Assembly: GCA_033439795.1 (NCBI GenBank)
Contig: JAUTDP010000014.1
Span: forward strand, 620,001 to 684,000
DNA from: Sordaria brevicollis
Lineage: Eukaryota; Ascomycota; Sordariomycetes; Sordariales; Sordariaceae
DNA: 64,000 nt
Direction of reading: 5' to 3'
Positions 44,900-55,255 of the stretch are shown here, one piece after another (positions within the stretch are counted from its first letter, which is position 1; the number at the start of each line of letters is the position of its first letter). The notes under the pieces are model-generated. The model ran no database searches. It saw nothing but the letters and a program-made list of their open reading frames with translations, and was not told the DNA's origin. The translations under genes and the position numbers were made by a program.

Positions 44900-47800
44900 A
44901 ATAATAATAATTCCCTATTCTATAGCGGTATAGGTCTCGTACCCAAGAATAAGCAAAGTTCGTTTCGACGTTTTATCGGTAATAAGTATAAAGGCATTAA
45001 AAGTATTATAATTAGGCATTTACTAGAGAATATCTTTTAATAAAACCTCGGGAAGTCCTATAATAAAATCGAAGGATATAATTCTTATTAGTAAAGCTTT
45101 CTCTAGTTTAATCGGTTAATAATCGCCGATAGTCGGTTATTTATTAATTTAATTGAATTAATAAACTAAATAGTATTTTAAATATTATTTAACGAAACGT
45201 ATTTTATTAACGAAGGAAAGATTTTATAATTCGTATATTATACAATTCCTACCGAAATAATACTTATTATTATAAATTAATTCCAATATTACCTTAATTT
45301 ATTTAAATAAAATATAGAATATCTTTATTTTATCGGTTTATTAATTATAAATAAAACCGTTTCTTATAAAAAAAGGATAACCGGGCTTCGAAAAAATAAT
45401 ATCTCCGTCCTCGAAAACCTTCTTCGGATAAACTTTAAAGTATTTTTAAATTTTACCGAATTTAGTATTTAATACGTACGAAGAGATAAAGGCCTTATAA
45501 AATACTAAATCTATTTAAACCTTAGAAAAGGAATATTATATATTATCCGTCTATATAGTACAATCTTTTATCTAAATATTATTGAATACAGGTATACTAT
45601 CGGGGTTTTCGTTCCTAAAAATTATACGAAATCGACTTAGCGCGTCCGGGATGAAATTGAATTTTCCGGGAATATAAAATACCTTTAATTTATATTCGGA
45701 TAAATAAATCGAAGCGTTAATAAATCGCCTATTAATTCGGTCGGTTAATAAAGTACGTAATAAAGTTTATTCGATAATTCCCTTAATAACTAAATAATCG
45801 GTAAAGATTATAATAGGGAAATTGCAAATATAAAGCTAAGTTCGTAATTTCTTTACAACTTATACTAAATAAGCGATTTTAAGCTCGGAAAATCCGTAGC
45901 GGGTTTTAGCTTTAGTTAATACCTTACTTAAAAATATAATGGGTAGAATTTATATTAAAAGGATAGGGGAGCTTTCAATCTATAGGTACCCGTCCTTTAA
46001 ATAAAAAATTATTATTCCGAACCCTTTTTCTAAAGAGCCGTCGATCTATAAAAAGATTAACTTATTAGGGTCGAAGTAGTATAGGATAATACCCTTATTA
46101 TAAATAGCGCGCTAAAACGCGTCGAATATAATACGTTCGGCTAGTATAAGTATAAAATACGTTTTAGCACAATAGGTTATACGGCGAATAAGTTTACCGG
46201 GCTCGATTTTACCTATTTTCCGCCTTATTACGAAGAACTCAACTTTACGGAATTAAAGAGGTTCGACGAATTAAGCGTAATATACGATTAAATAGCGTAA
46301 AAATCCCATATTACCAATATATTACTCGAAGGCCTTTAAATTATCGGGGAAAGCGAGATCTTTAAATACCTTAATCCTATCCTTAATAATTAAAAGGCCA
46401 AAGCCGTTAACGTAAAATCCTAATAATTTAATATTTAAGTAACTAAAATATAATTTTTTAAGGGATAGGACAATATTTTTAAAAATAAATAGTAAAAAAA
46501 TAGCGTCGAAATATCGAAAATAATCATCGACCGAATTTAACGCAATAATAATATCATCGATATAAATTCTATAATAGTCCCTATACTCGCGAAAGAATAT
46601 ATCTATAAATCGTTATACATATATAAAAGTATTCTTAAAACCTATTTATACTACGGTTAATTACTTTAAACCTCGGTAAGTAATTAAAGTAAACCGATCC
46701 CAATATTTTAACCAAATGCTAAATTAATAAAAGAAAGATACCGCGTTAATAATAATAATAATAATCTTTCTGCGTATAAATACAATAATCTTATATTAAA
46801 AGGGTAAAGGATAATTATCGGGAATAATTAAACTATTAAATACGCGCAAATCGATTACAAAGCGACCTTTAAGACCGTTCTTTATTTCTCTCTAAATAAT
46901 AAAAACCGGGTATACGAATAAAGTAATATACTTAACCTAATTCATTTTACCTTATTTATAAAGTGCATCGAAGATTTTATTAATAACCGCTTAATCTTTT
47001 TTACTTATAGGGTATATACGGGCCGCGACTTTATAATTTTACTACCCTTCCACCAACGGGACTCGCATTATATCTTCTTCGGGCATATCGACCAAACCTC
47101 CCTCCTTCTACAATTTAAGAAAACGGGCGATTAATTTAACTAATACGCGTAATATACGCCTACTCCCCGCGAAAATATAAACACCCTCTTCTATTACTAA
47201 CTCGGGCGCCTTATCGTTTATATAAATACTAAAATTAAATTATTTATTAAATATTTTAAATATCTCTATAATACTTAAAGATTCCGTACGATTATCTATT
47301 CCCTTATTAATTACGTTTATTAAAGTTTATCCTATATTTATAAACGCTAAATTAATATTAACTTCGATATTAACAAGGATATAATAAATTTAATAAACGG
47401 CTTTAATTACCTCATCGACCAATAGGGTATAATTATTATTCATTAATTATAATATTTATATTACTAAAATAATTTCGTAAATATCGGGCCAACTAAAGGC
47501 AAAGTATCCATCCGCATTATATTCGGTAATTATACCGACCTTTTATTTATAAAGGATAATTATATCCGTATTAATCGTATTTTTTATAACTATTACACGC
47601 GGGGATCGTACGTCGACAACTACACTAACCACAACGGCGTATAAAGAATCGAATAAGAAATTCCAATCCCTAAGGAAATTGACGTAATAAACTAATACTA
47701 TTCGTTCCTCTCCGGGCCGTAGGGTAACTTTCTTCTTAGTAATTACCTTATGGGTATATCGGTAAAGCGGCCTTAGAATATTAAAAGAGATACTAAAATT

Positions 47801-48200
47801 ATCCTATAGCAAAATCACTTCTCCCTTACGGTAGTCAATTTTAACCTACTTTAAATATAGGAAAGAGTTCGTAAGCAGGAGGGTAGGCTCGAAGTTATCC
47901 ATTACCCAACCAATTACTTTAATTTTCAACAGGGTAGGAACGCTTCGTACATTTTACCTAGTAAAGTAAATTATAAATATTACCCATTCTATTAATTTAA
48001 TAAGCTTACCTCCTACTCCCTTAATCTAGGTTAAATAATCCTTAGAAATAGAGTATTCCAACGTATTAAAAAATCGCCGGTCGATAATTGTTTTCGCTAC
48101 TCCTAAATCCATACAAACTTCGATTTCTTTTAAATCTAGGGTTGCCCTAACTAAGACTCTCAAATGCGTAAAGCCTATAAGTGGCCCTTATTTAGACAAT
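44900..48200 (-). pseudogene. Inner element pol pseudogene (protease-like, RT, RNase H, integrase)
   Basis: Degraded minus-strand frames carry recognisable landmarks in order. A retropepsin-like segment lies at about 48069-48178 (CMDLGVAKTIID). The RT catalytic YIDDIIIA starts near 46564. RNase H has IDGSLEKGFG at about 46020-46045 and LTKAKTRYGFSELKIA at about 45890-45945. The integrase core FDFIIGLPEV begins near 45073. TAA and TAG codons replace Trp and Gln codons repeatedly. The outer limits are approximate; the sequence between about 43802 and 44900 is probably the C-terminal integrase region but was not resolved. Confidence 0.8.
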
Positions 48201-48307
48201 TCGTCCTATTATAAAATTACCTCTTTAAGCTTAAACGGGATAGTAGTAACATAATTAGCGTACTCGGTAGGGAAGGTCTTTAGGCAGAAGTTTAAGTATG
48301 TAAAGAA

Positions 48308-48648
48308 TTAATTACGGGATGGGTAAGCGTCACCGCAGCCTGTGCATTTTGAATATTTATTATCCATTTGAATCTTCGGGACGGATCCGTCGTTGGCGAC
48401 TCTAGGGGCATAAGCCTTTACGTAATCACTCTTTGCATCATATGTATCGAACTCTATCAAATACTTGGAATAGATTAATTCGTTATTATACATATGATAG
48501 ACCGAATCATCCGAGCTATATCCATCCTCAGAGTCGTATCCAGCGAAATTGACAATCTCCTCCTCCACATAGTTGGTGCGGTCTCTGCTTCGGTCGCGGC
48601 TGCGCTCAGTGTTGTAACCTTGATTACTGTCACGGGGACGTAAGTCGT
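48308..48648 (-). pseudogene. 5' coding region of the inner element, RIP-spared
   Basis: An open minus-strand frame of about 113 codons runs from the LTR edge to a stop at 48308. It is charged (RSRDRSRDR, then an acidic YDSEDGYSSDDS) and ends with a CTGCG zinc-knuckle-like start. The frame appears to continue beyond the stop toward the protease-like segment, so the stop is probably a RIP product. Its position is that of late gag or the gag-protease linker, but only about 470-500 bp separate the LTR from protease, too little for a full capsid gene. Confidence 0.55.
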
Positions 48649-48948
48649 TGATAGGGTAATACCACGATGCGTTGTAGCAATCTATAATATTGAAAAGAAG
48701 ATAATGTAAAAGGAAGAAAGGGAGCCGCAGGCTGGCGCCTGCGGGAATCCTTTTCAAGGATCCGACCCGACCATTGAATGTCATGCAGTTCAAGGTGGGT
48801 CCTCGACCACGCCCGGCGGGCGTCTGCCAGGCATGCGCCTGTCAGTTTGCCAACTGGCGGGTCCTGCCAGGACATGGCGCCCATGGCATGCCATGCCTCC
48901 TATCTGATCGATCTAATATATGTACATATAATCCATACTTCCGCATCA
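48649..48948 (-). repeat. Inner element 5' LTR (right copy), nearly unmutated
   Basis: 300 bp with canonical TG...CA ends and intact CpA-rich stretches such as GGCATGCCATGCC. The TSD TTACT follows at 48949-48953. Being upstream of pol on the minus strand, it is the 5' LTR and would carry the element promoter. Confidence 0.95.
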
Positions 48949-48953
48949 TTACT

Positions 48954-51900
48954 CCTCAATATAATAAATTTCGATTCCGATCCCTTTTACTAATATATTA
49001 TAATCGAAATATAATAAATAATTCGGGTTAAAGTAGTAAAATCGAATTAGATTAAATAAAGCCTATTTAATTACTTCGAAAAATACTAATTCCTTTTATA
49101 TTAGGAATATAAAAATTATTACCGCTATTTACGCTTTATAGCCGTAGCGGCCTTTTAATAGGGGCTTACCTATTTTAAGGTTAAAAATCGGTTATCGTTA
49201 AAATTATAATTTAGAGTTTAACGGCGGTTTACGGTAATATACTTTTAATAATTTAATTTTATAATATTAAAGCGGGTTGATAATTATACTATAATTAAGA
49301 ATATAGTATCGTTAATAACCTATTTAATTTATAAAAATTTCTAAATTTCGCAAAATCTTCGGAAAGGTAAATTAAACGATAATATTAAATTTTTCTTTCG
49401 AAATCGTTAATCCGAACGAATTTATTATCCGGCCTAATACTATAATTAACGAAAATACGTAAAAAGATTTTAACGGGCTAATTAAAATATTTCGCTCCTT
49501 TAATTTATTTAAAATTTACTTTAAATATATTTAATATTCTTCTAAAATCTTTAACGTAATAACGATATCGTTATAATAATTAATACCGACAGTCCTATTA
49601 AATAAAATATCTATTTATTATTATATATATATATTAGAGTTTTTAAAGCCTATTATAATTACGTTATATATATATTAGCCTTTAAAGGTTAAAATCGTAA
49701 ACGCTTATCGACTTTAAGGGTAGACTCGCTATTAGTAATAGAAAGCTACCGTATTAAATACTATAATAAAGGCCGCGTCCTTAATACTAATAAAGACCTC
49801 CTCCTAAGATTTTATAAAGTATAAATCCAGTAGTATATTTTTATTAAAACCTTTAATATCGATTACTATTTTACCCTTCCTATTATTCTTTATTTATTAT
49901 TAAATTATAAAAACGGGGAATAAGAATAATATAGGGTATTTAATCTTAATAATCTTTCCGGACGCTAATATATTTTAAATAATTTAACGGAAAACTTAAC
50001 GGTTATTTACTTTGAGCGGGAAAATCCTATAATATTTGGGTATATTTTAATACTAATTTAATTTTATTTCGATTCTCATTTATTCGTTTTAGGGTAAGTC
50101 CGCAAAACCTTTATTTATAAAAATATTTATATATTCGTTAAATATTTCGTTAATTTTAGCCGTAATTAATCCGTTTTTATCGTAAATTTTAACGCCTATA
50201 TTATATTCGATTATATTAATTAGTAATTTTACTCTAAGGATTTTAATATATCCGCCGCTCGCCGCTATCTTTATAACTTCTATTACTTTATTTTATTTAA
50301 TTTAATATACGTATATATTTTAATTAATCGAAGCGAGGTAATTAATTTTAACGCCCTTATAGATTTGGATCAGGCTCTCGGTATTATTACGAATTAAAAT
50401 ATATTAATAGAATCCGTTTATTATTTAGGTAAACGTTATTAATTAACCCTAATACGTTAATATAAAAAGTAAATTTTAATTCGTATCGATTTTTATATAA
50501 TTTATAAATATTTAAATTATTAAATATAGTGGAATATTAACGTAATTTATTAAAGTAATTTTTAAATAAATTTTGCGGCCGTAGTTTTTAATACCAATAG
50601 GGATTTTAATACCTCGATATAATTCGATTAATACGTAGCTTTAATTTAAACGAATATTAAATTTTTCTAAAATTAACTAATTTATACCTATTAATATATT
50701 GGCTTTTAAATCGTCGACGATCGTTATTTCCCGGGTAAAGTTAGCGAATATTTAAATTATTGCTATACTTTATATAAGAAAATTACCGTATAATAATAAT
50801 AGTAAAATAATATAATCGGAAGTAATATATTTCCCTTAATCGATTCCGTAAATTATTAATAGCGTAATTCGTTTACGAATTTAAACGTTAGGGAAGTATT
50901 ATTCTAAAATTTTATAATCGATAAATATTAATATATATCTTATATTTTTATAAATATTTATTTCTTCTTCTAATTTTTCGGGGTTAAGGGTAATTTATAG
51001 TCATATATAAGAATAGGAACGGAAGCCAAAACCTATATTAATAGACGACCTATTATTTATTAACGAATTAATAATTAGAACCCATTTTACTTCTTAAGCT
51101 AAAAAGTCGGGGGGTTTAATACCTATTAAGTATTTACTTAAAATCGAACCTAATTTAGGAATTTCGGTTAATTTCGTTTTATCGGTTCTTTATTTTTTAA
51201 ATTATTTAAAATATCAGAGATCCTTATACCGTAAAAAGCTTCGGTCGCGGGGTCGACGCTCAATTCGAATTTTTTATTATACTTCTTACCCGGCTATAAT
51301 AATTTAAAGTAGGCATTATAAATATATTCTATAAAGTTATTATAATTAGTAAATATTTTAAAATAGCGTATATATCGTTCTATTATTATAATTAACGTAA
51401 AATTAACGAACGCTTCATCTTAGGTATCGTTTTAATATTTATTAATAATTAATACGAAATAAAACGAGTCGATTAGTAATTCCGAATCGGAATAAACTTT
51501 TAAGAATTTATAACCGTTTACCGTCGTATTATTTACCGTCAATTCGTTCTTTAGGGCGTCTTTAACCAACGGTAATTAATAGGATTAATCGTCGTTAATA
51601 TTTAAATTACCGTAGTACATTACTTATTATTTTATAGCCTTCGGCGTTATTAATAATACCGTTAAACAACGGTTTTCGAAAATAAACCCGGTTTAATTTA
51701 ATGCGTTCTATACCGCGTTACGTATTTAATTATATTAATTTTAATATAAAATTAATAATCGAAATTAGCTTTAATTTTAATTAAAGCTTTAAATTTAATT
51801 TTAGTAACGGGTTTAATTTTAATTAAACGAATTGGACCGGTACTATTAATTTTAGTTTTATTTTTAATACCCAATTTATTATTATCCTTAGCGGTTATTT

Positions 51901-53812
51901 TATAATATAGTTTTAAATCTATTCGCGAATTTTATACGTATTTAACCTTTAATAACGCTTTCCCTTTCGCGTAATTCTATTATTAATATATTAGCCGTTA
52001 ACGAATTATTAAACTTTATTAAATTTAATTAAATATCTAGGTCGAAGGCGTTAAATATAGCGATTAATTAGCCGAATTAATCGAAATTATACCCTTTCGC
52101 GCTACGAATAGTAATTTAAATAAAAATAAGAATATCTTTACCCTAATAAATATCCTATAACGTAAATTTTATTCTCTTAATTTCGGTTAAAGTAATTAAA
52201 TAATTTAATTTAAAGTAGTTTTTTAATTTAATATAAATAGCGTTAATAAAAATCGTTTTTAGGAGTAATTTATCCGCTTTAAATAGGATATAATTATATT
52301 AAATTAAAATTAGTCCTATTAAATATTAAATCTAAATTCGACGGATTTAAACTTCGCCGTTTACCTTAAGGGTATAAATTTAATATTAAAATCTATCGGT
52401 AAACGTATAAATATTTATATATTTATTAATTTTACTATCGGAAATAATTCCGTTAATTAAATCGTAAGAAGGATCGAAATAGCCGATATTTTCTATTTTA
52501 ATAGCGGAAATTAATATAACGATTAAATTTGCAGATATAATTTTAATTATAGTCTCGGCGACTATTTTAACTATAAGGGTAATGATTTTTTACTCCATTA
52601 TACGATCTATTATTTTAATATCCCTATTTTCGTCGATTTTTTAATTTTAAAATTCTCGACGTTTTACCTCGCGGCGTTAATATTAACAATAGGCTTCTTA
52701 GAATACTTTACGGCGACGTTCTTCTTCTAATTTTACTCGTCGGTCCGCTTCGAATCGAACTTCAGCGTTAAATCTAATTTAACGTTTAGCTTTAAAATAT
52801 TCCTATATTAAACGGACAGTATAATCGATAATTTCGTTTTATTATTATTTATATTACCTATTCCGGAAATCGTTATAACTATTTAATAATTCTTATAGGG
52901 TAATTTAGTTATTTAAATCGTTTTTTAACCTATTTAATATTAATAAAAATCCTTTATCCGCGTAAAATAATAATTAGGATTAATTCGGAAGGGAAAGTAT
53001 ATACTTATAACCGACCTAATTTTGACGAAATTCGAATCGATGAAGGTTAGGCCGGTTTATTAAGTTATAGGGCTATTTAATAGAATTTTGAGTAAATTCT
53101 TTAATTAGGTTTTTAATAATTATATTTAATTTTTGGGGTACGCTTTCCTTCTTCTAACGCCTCTAATAAATTAAGAAGCCCGTTAATAAAGCTTTATTAT
53201 TTAATTAAATTGGGGGATACTTTTCGTCGTCTATTACTAGGTTTTTTAATTCAAAAATTAATTTTAAAAGACGAGCGAAATTTAAATCTTCGTCGGTAAT
53301 ATAAATTACGTAGGCGTAGCCTTCAATATAGAAGTAGAGTAATTAATAGACTCTTAGAAACCTATCGGTTATAAAGAAATTAATATTATCGATTTATAGT
53401 AATTAATTTAATTTAGCCTTCTATAAATAAATTATAATTTAATTTAATAGTCCGTAGGTAATTTATAAAAAAATATTCGATAAAGTCGATTTATTAATTT
53501 TAATAGGGTGGGGTAAATTAATTTTGGGTCCGAAGTTTAAAGGCGGAATTGGTATTAAAATCCGCTAATATTTAGTATAAAATATAGCCCAATAATATAC
53601 TTTTAACGTTCTAATAATAGGCAATAGAATTTTGGCCTTAATAATAGAATTTTAATAGCTAAATTCGATTAGTACTATTATCGCTAAATCGATAAATTAA
53701 TTAGAAGCTCGCCGTTAAACGACCGAAATAAAATAAAAAACGATTTAATTAAATCTTTCTAATAACGTTAATCTTAATAATTTATACGTTAATTCGCAAT
53801 GGCGTACTATTT
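48954..53812 (-). pseudogene. Outer element 5' portion: RT remnant and unreadable gag region
   Basis: On the minus strand the RT palm lies at 49558-49578, followed by recognisable downstream text (TLKILEEY, then KERNILISPLKSF in degraded form). RNase H begins just before the inner insertion at 48954. From about 50 kb to the right LTR I could not identify gag or protease because of dense RIP changes; no open frame exceeds about 60 codons. Confidence 0.65.
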
Positions 53813-54015
53813 TATAAGGGTAATAAGGTCTGCAATACAATATAATGTAATTAATAATAGACTAGGCTAAATCTAAGACTGACTAGCGGAGCCGAAATCG
53901 TAAATAACCTACCAGTGCCTAGTATACTAGGTACTCCTTCCCGTTAAGGCCCTTCCAGGTGCTAAGGCTGGCCCTAATCTATGCCTGCCTGCCCGCATGG
54001 GTCAGTACCCTAATA
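53813..54015 (-). repeat. Outer element 5' LTR (right copy)
   Basis: 203 bp, partner of 41098-41300. Its right third keeps many C and G (ATGCCTGCCTGCCCGCATGG) that are T and A in the left copy, while its left part carries its own RIP changes. The TSD GAGAT follows at 54016-54020. Confidence 0.93.
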
Positions 54016-54020
54016 GAGAT

Positions 54021-54646
54021 GGCCTCAATCGGGACCTGCAATTGCCGACCAAGTCTGACCAATCACGTATCGCATTGGCTGTGATTCTTAGTTCAATATT
54101 TGACGCCAAGAACTTTTTCTTTTCCCTCCATTCCTCCATCTCTTCAATTAACTTGAACCAACCAACATAACTATTTCGTCGCATCTCGATTATTCAGTCA
54201 CCTATATCCGGCCTAACACCCCAACGGTCCAGCGTATACGATGAACCAGACGTGGGAGATCATGTCGTCGATGAGACTTCGATATCAAATCACACTCTTT
54301 ATTGCTAAAGACAGCGCATTCTAAAAACAAGCAAGCAGCGTGAAGCCACGGATCCCACCGGCCTTTTCCCATTCTTTTACAGTCTCTTTTCGCTCCAACA
54401 CCCCAAAGCCATAATCAACACCATCACCATCATCACCGTCCTCAGTATTATCACCACCATGATGCGTATCCCAGCAAAGTTGTACAGTCTCGTTCCACCC
54501 ATATCCGTGACCCCAAAAGTCTGAGCGGCACTCGTAAAGGACTGGACACAGCTCCTTCTTCGTTCAACGCAAATATTCCCTCAATATTCCTCCTTGTCTT
54601 ATGCAACCTCCCGTCCCTCCACATGGTCCGCCTCAACAAGCCTCAA
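54021..54646. other. Flank between the retrotransposon and the Nudix gene
   Basis: Normal base composition resumes immediately after the target duplication, so RIP did not visibly spread into the flank. The stretch should contain the 3' untranslated region of the Nudix gene. No gene seen. Confidence 0.5.
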
Positions 54647-55255
54647 CTAGGCACTGTTGATGGTGTATCCCGACTTCCTGATATCAGCTACCGCCTTCAT
54701 CACAACAGATACCTCGCCCTGGAACCGAAGTTTTTCGCCCACCTCCGAAATGGGCACCCAAGAGGCCTCGAGCTTCTCATATGCCTCTTGCGTCCCACTG
54801 TCCCCTGTAGCCGTCGAGTCGGCCGTTGCCACAAAGAAGAAGACAGCCTTGAGCGCTTTGGTGTCTGACTGCGGGTCTGGATAGAGACACGCACCAACAA
54901 ACTCCGTACTCATGTGTCCTTCGGTAATCTGGGGGCTCTTCTGTGGTACCCCATCCACGCCTTCGTCGACGGTAGGTGGTGTTGCTCTCGTAGCAATGTT
55001 GAGCTTCAATGGCGTTACCCGTACCCCAGTCTCTTCATACGTCTCGCGTAGGGCCGCGCTGAGCATGGGCTCATCAATGTTTCTTCGGCCTTTGGGTAGC
55101 TGAAAGATTTGAAGGTTCCGGTTCCAAATCACCAACACTTTCCCGCGGCCGAGGTCAAGCGTCACCGTGCCGCAGGAAATCACAAAGGCGTTAGCTGGGT
55201 GAAATACCATGCTGGCATCGATGCCATCCAGCCATGGCTGAAGATCGATTGCCAT
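54647..55255 (-). CDS. Nudix hydrolase
   Basis: A single exon encodes 202 residues. The Nudix box is canonical at residues 56-78 (G56, E62, R70, E71, E74, E75, G77), preceded by FQLPKG, so the metal-binding catalytic helix is complete. A beta-rich N-terminus (VISCGTVTLDL, VLVIWNRN) precedes it. The enzyme should hydrolyse a nucleoside diphosphate linked to another group. The exact substrate cannot be told; the overall form resembles fungal proteins annotated as diphosphoinositol polyphosphate or Ap4A hydrolases. No transmembrane or targeting signal is visible. The start context is AACAATGGC. The gene ends 630 bp from the retrotransposon, on the same strand as the element. Confidence 0.9.
   Translation of the reverse strand: MAIDLQPWLDGIDASMVFHPANAFVISCGTVTLDLGRGKVLVIWNRNLQIFQLPKGRRNIDEPMLSAALRETYEETGVRVTPLKLNIATRATPPTVDEGVDGVPQKSPQITEGHMSTEFVGACLYPDPQSDTKALKAVFFFVATADSTATGDSGTQEAYEKLEASWVPISEVGEKLRFQGEVSVVMKAVADIRKSGYTINSA

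Larger units (their letters stand above)
43502..48948 (-). mobile_element. Inner Ty3/gypsy LTR retrotransposon nested in the outer element
   Basis: The 5447-bp element has two 300-bp LTRs (43502-43801 and 48649-48948) and the perfect 5-bp duplication TTACT at 43497-43501 and 48949-48953. The right LTR keeps canonical TG...CA ends (TGATAGGG to CCGCATCA); the left reads TA...TA after RIP. On the minus strand the order is protease-like, reverse transcriptase (46553-46564, YIDD), RNase H (46031-46045, IDGSL), then integrase (45051-45073, FDFIIGLP), which is the gypsy order. Its insertion splits the outer RNase H region, so it arrived after the outer element. A roughly 640-bp block at its right end is far less mutated than the rest. 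Confidence 0.95.
41098..54015 (-). mobile_element. Outer Ty3/gypsy LTR retrotransposon, RIP-degraded and interrupted
   Basis: Two 203-bp direct LTRs (41098-41300 and 53813-54015) are flanked by the 5-bp duplication GAGAT (41093-41097 and 54016-54020). Removing the inner insertion leaves an element of about 7.47 kb. Degraded pol is readable on the minus strand. A reverse transcriptase core lies at 49558-49578 (YxDD now reads YYNDIVIT). RNase H remnants lie on both sides of the inner element, and an integrase core lies at about 42305-42418. Stops are dense and differences between LTRs are all transitions, as RIP causes. By orientation the 5' LTR is the right one. The 5' half (about 50-53.8 kb), where gag should lie, is too degraded to read by eye. 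Confidence 0.93.

Noticed and set aside
41301..53812. Possible centromeric or otherwise specialised AT-rich DNA
   Set aside because: The AT richness is explained by RIP of two delimited LTR retrotransposons with target duplications.
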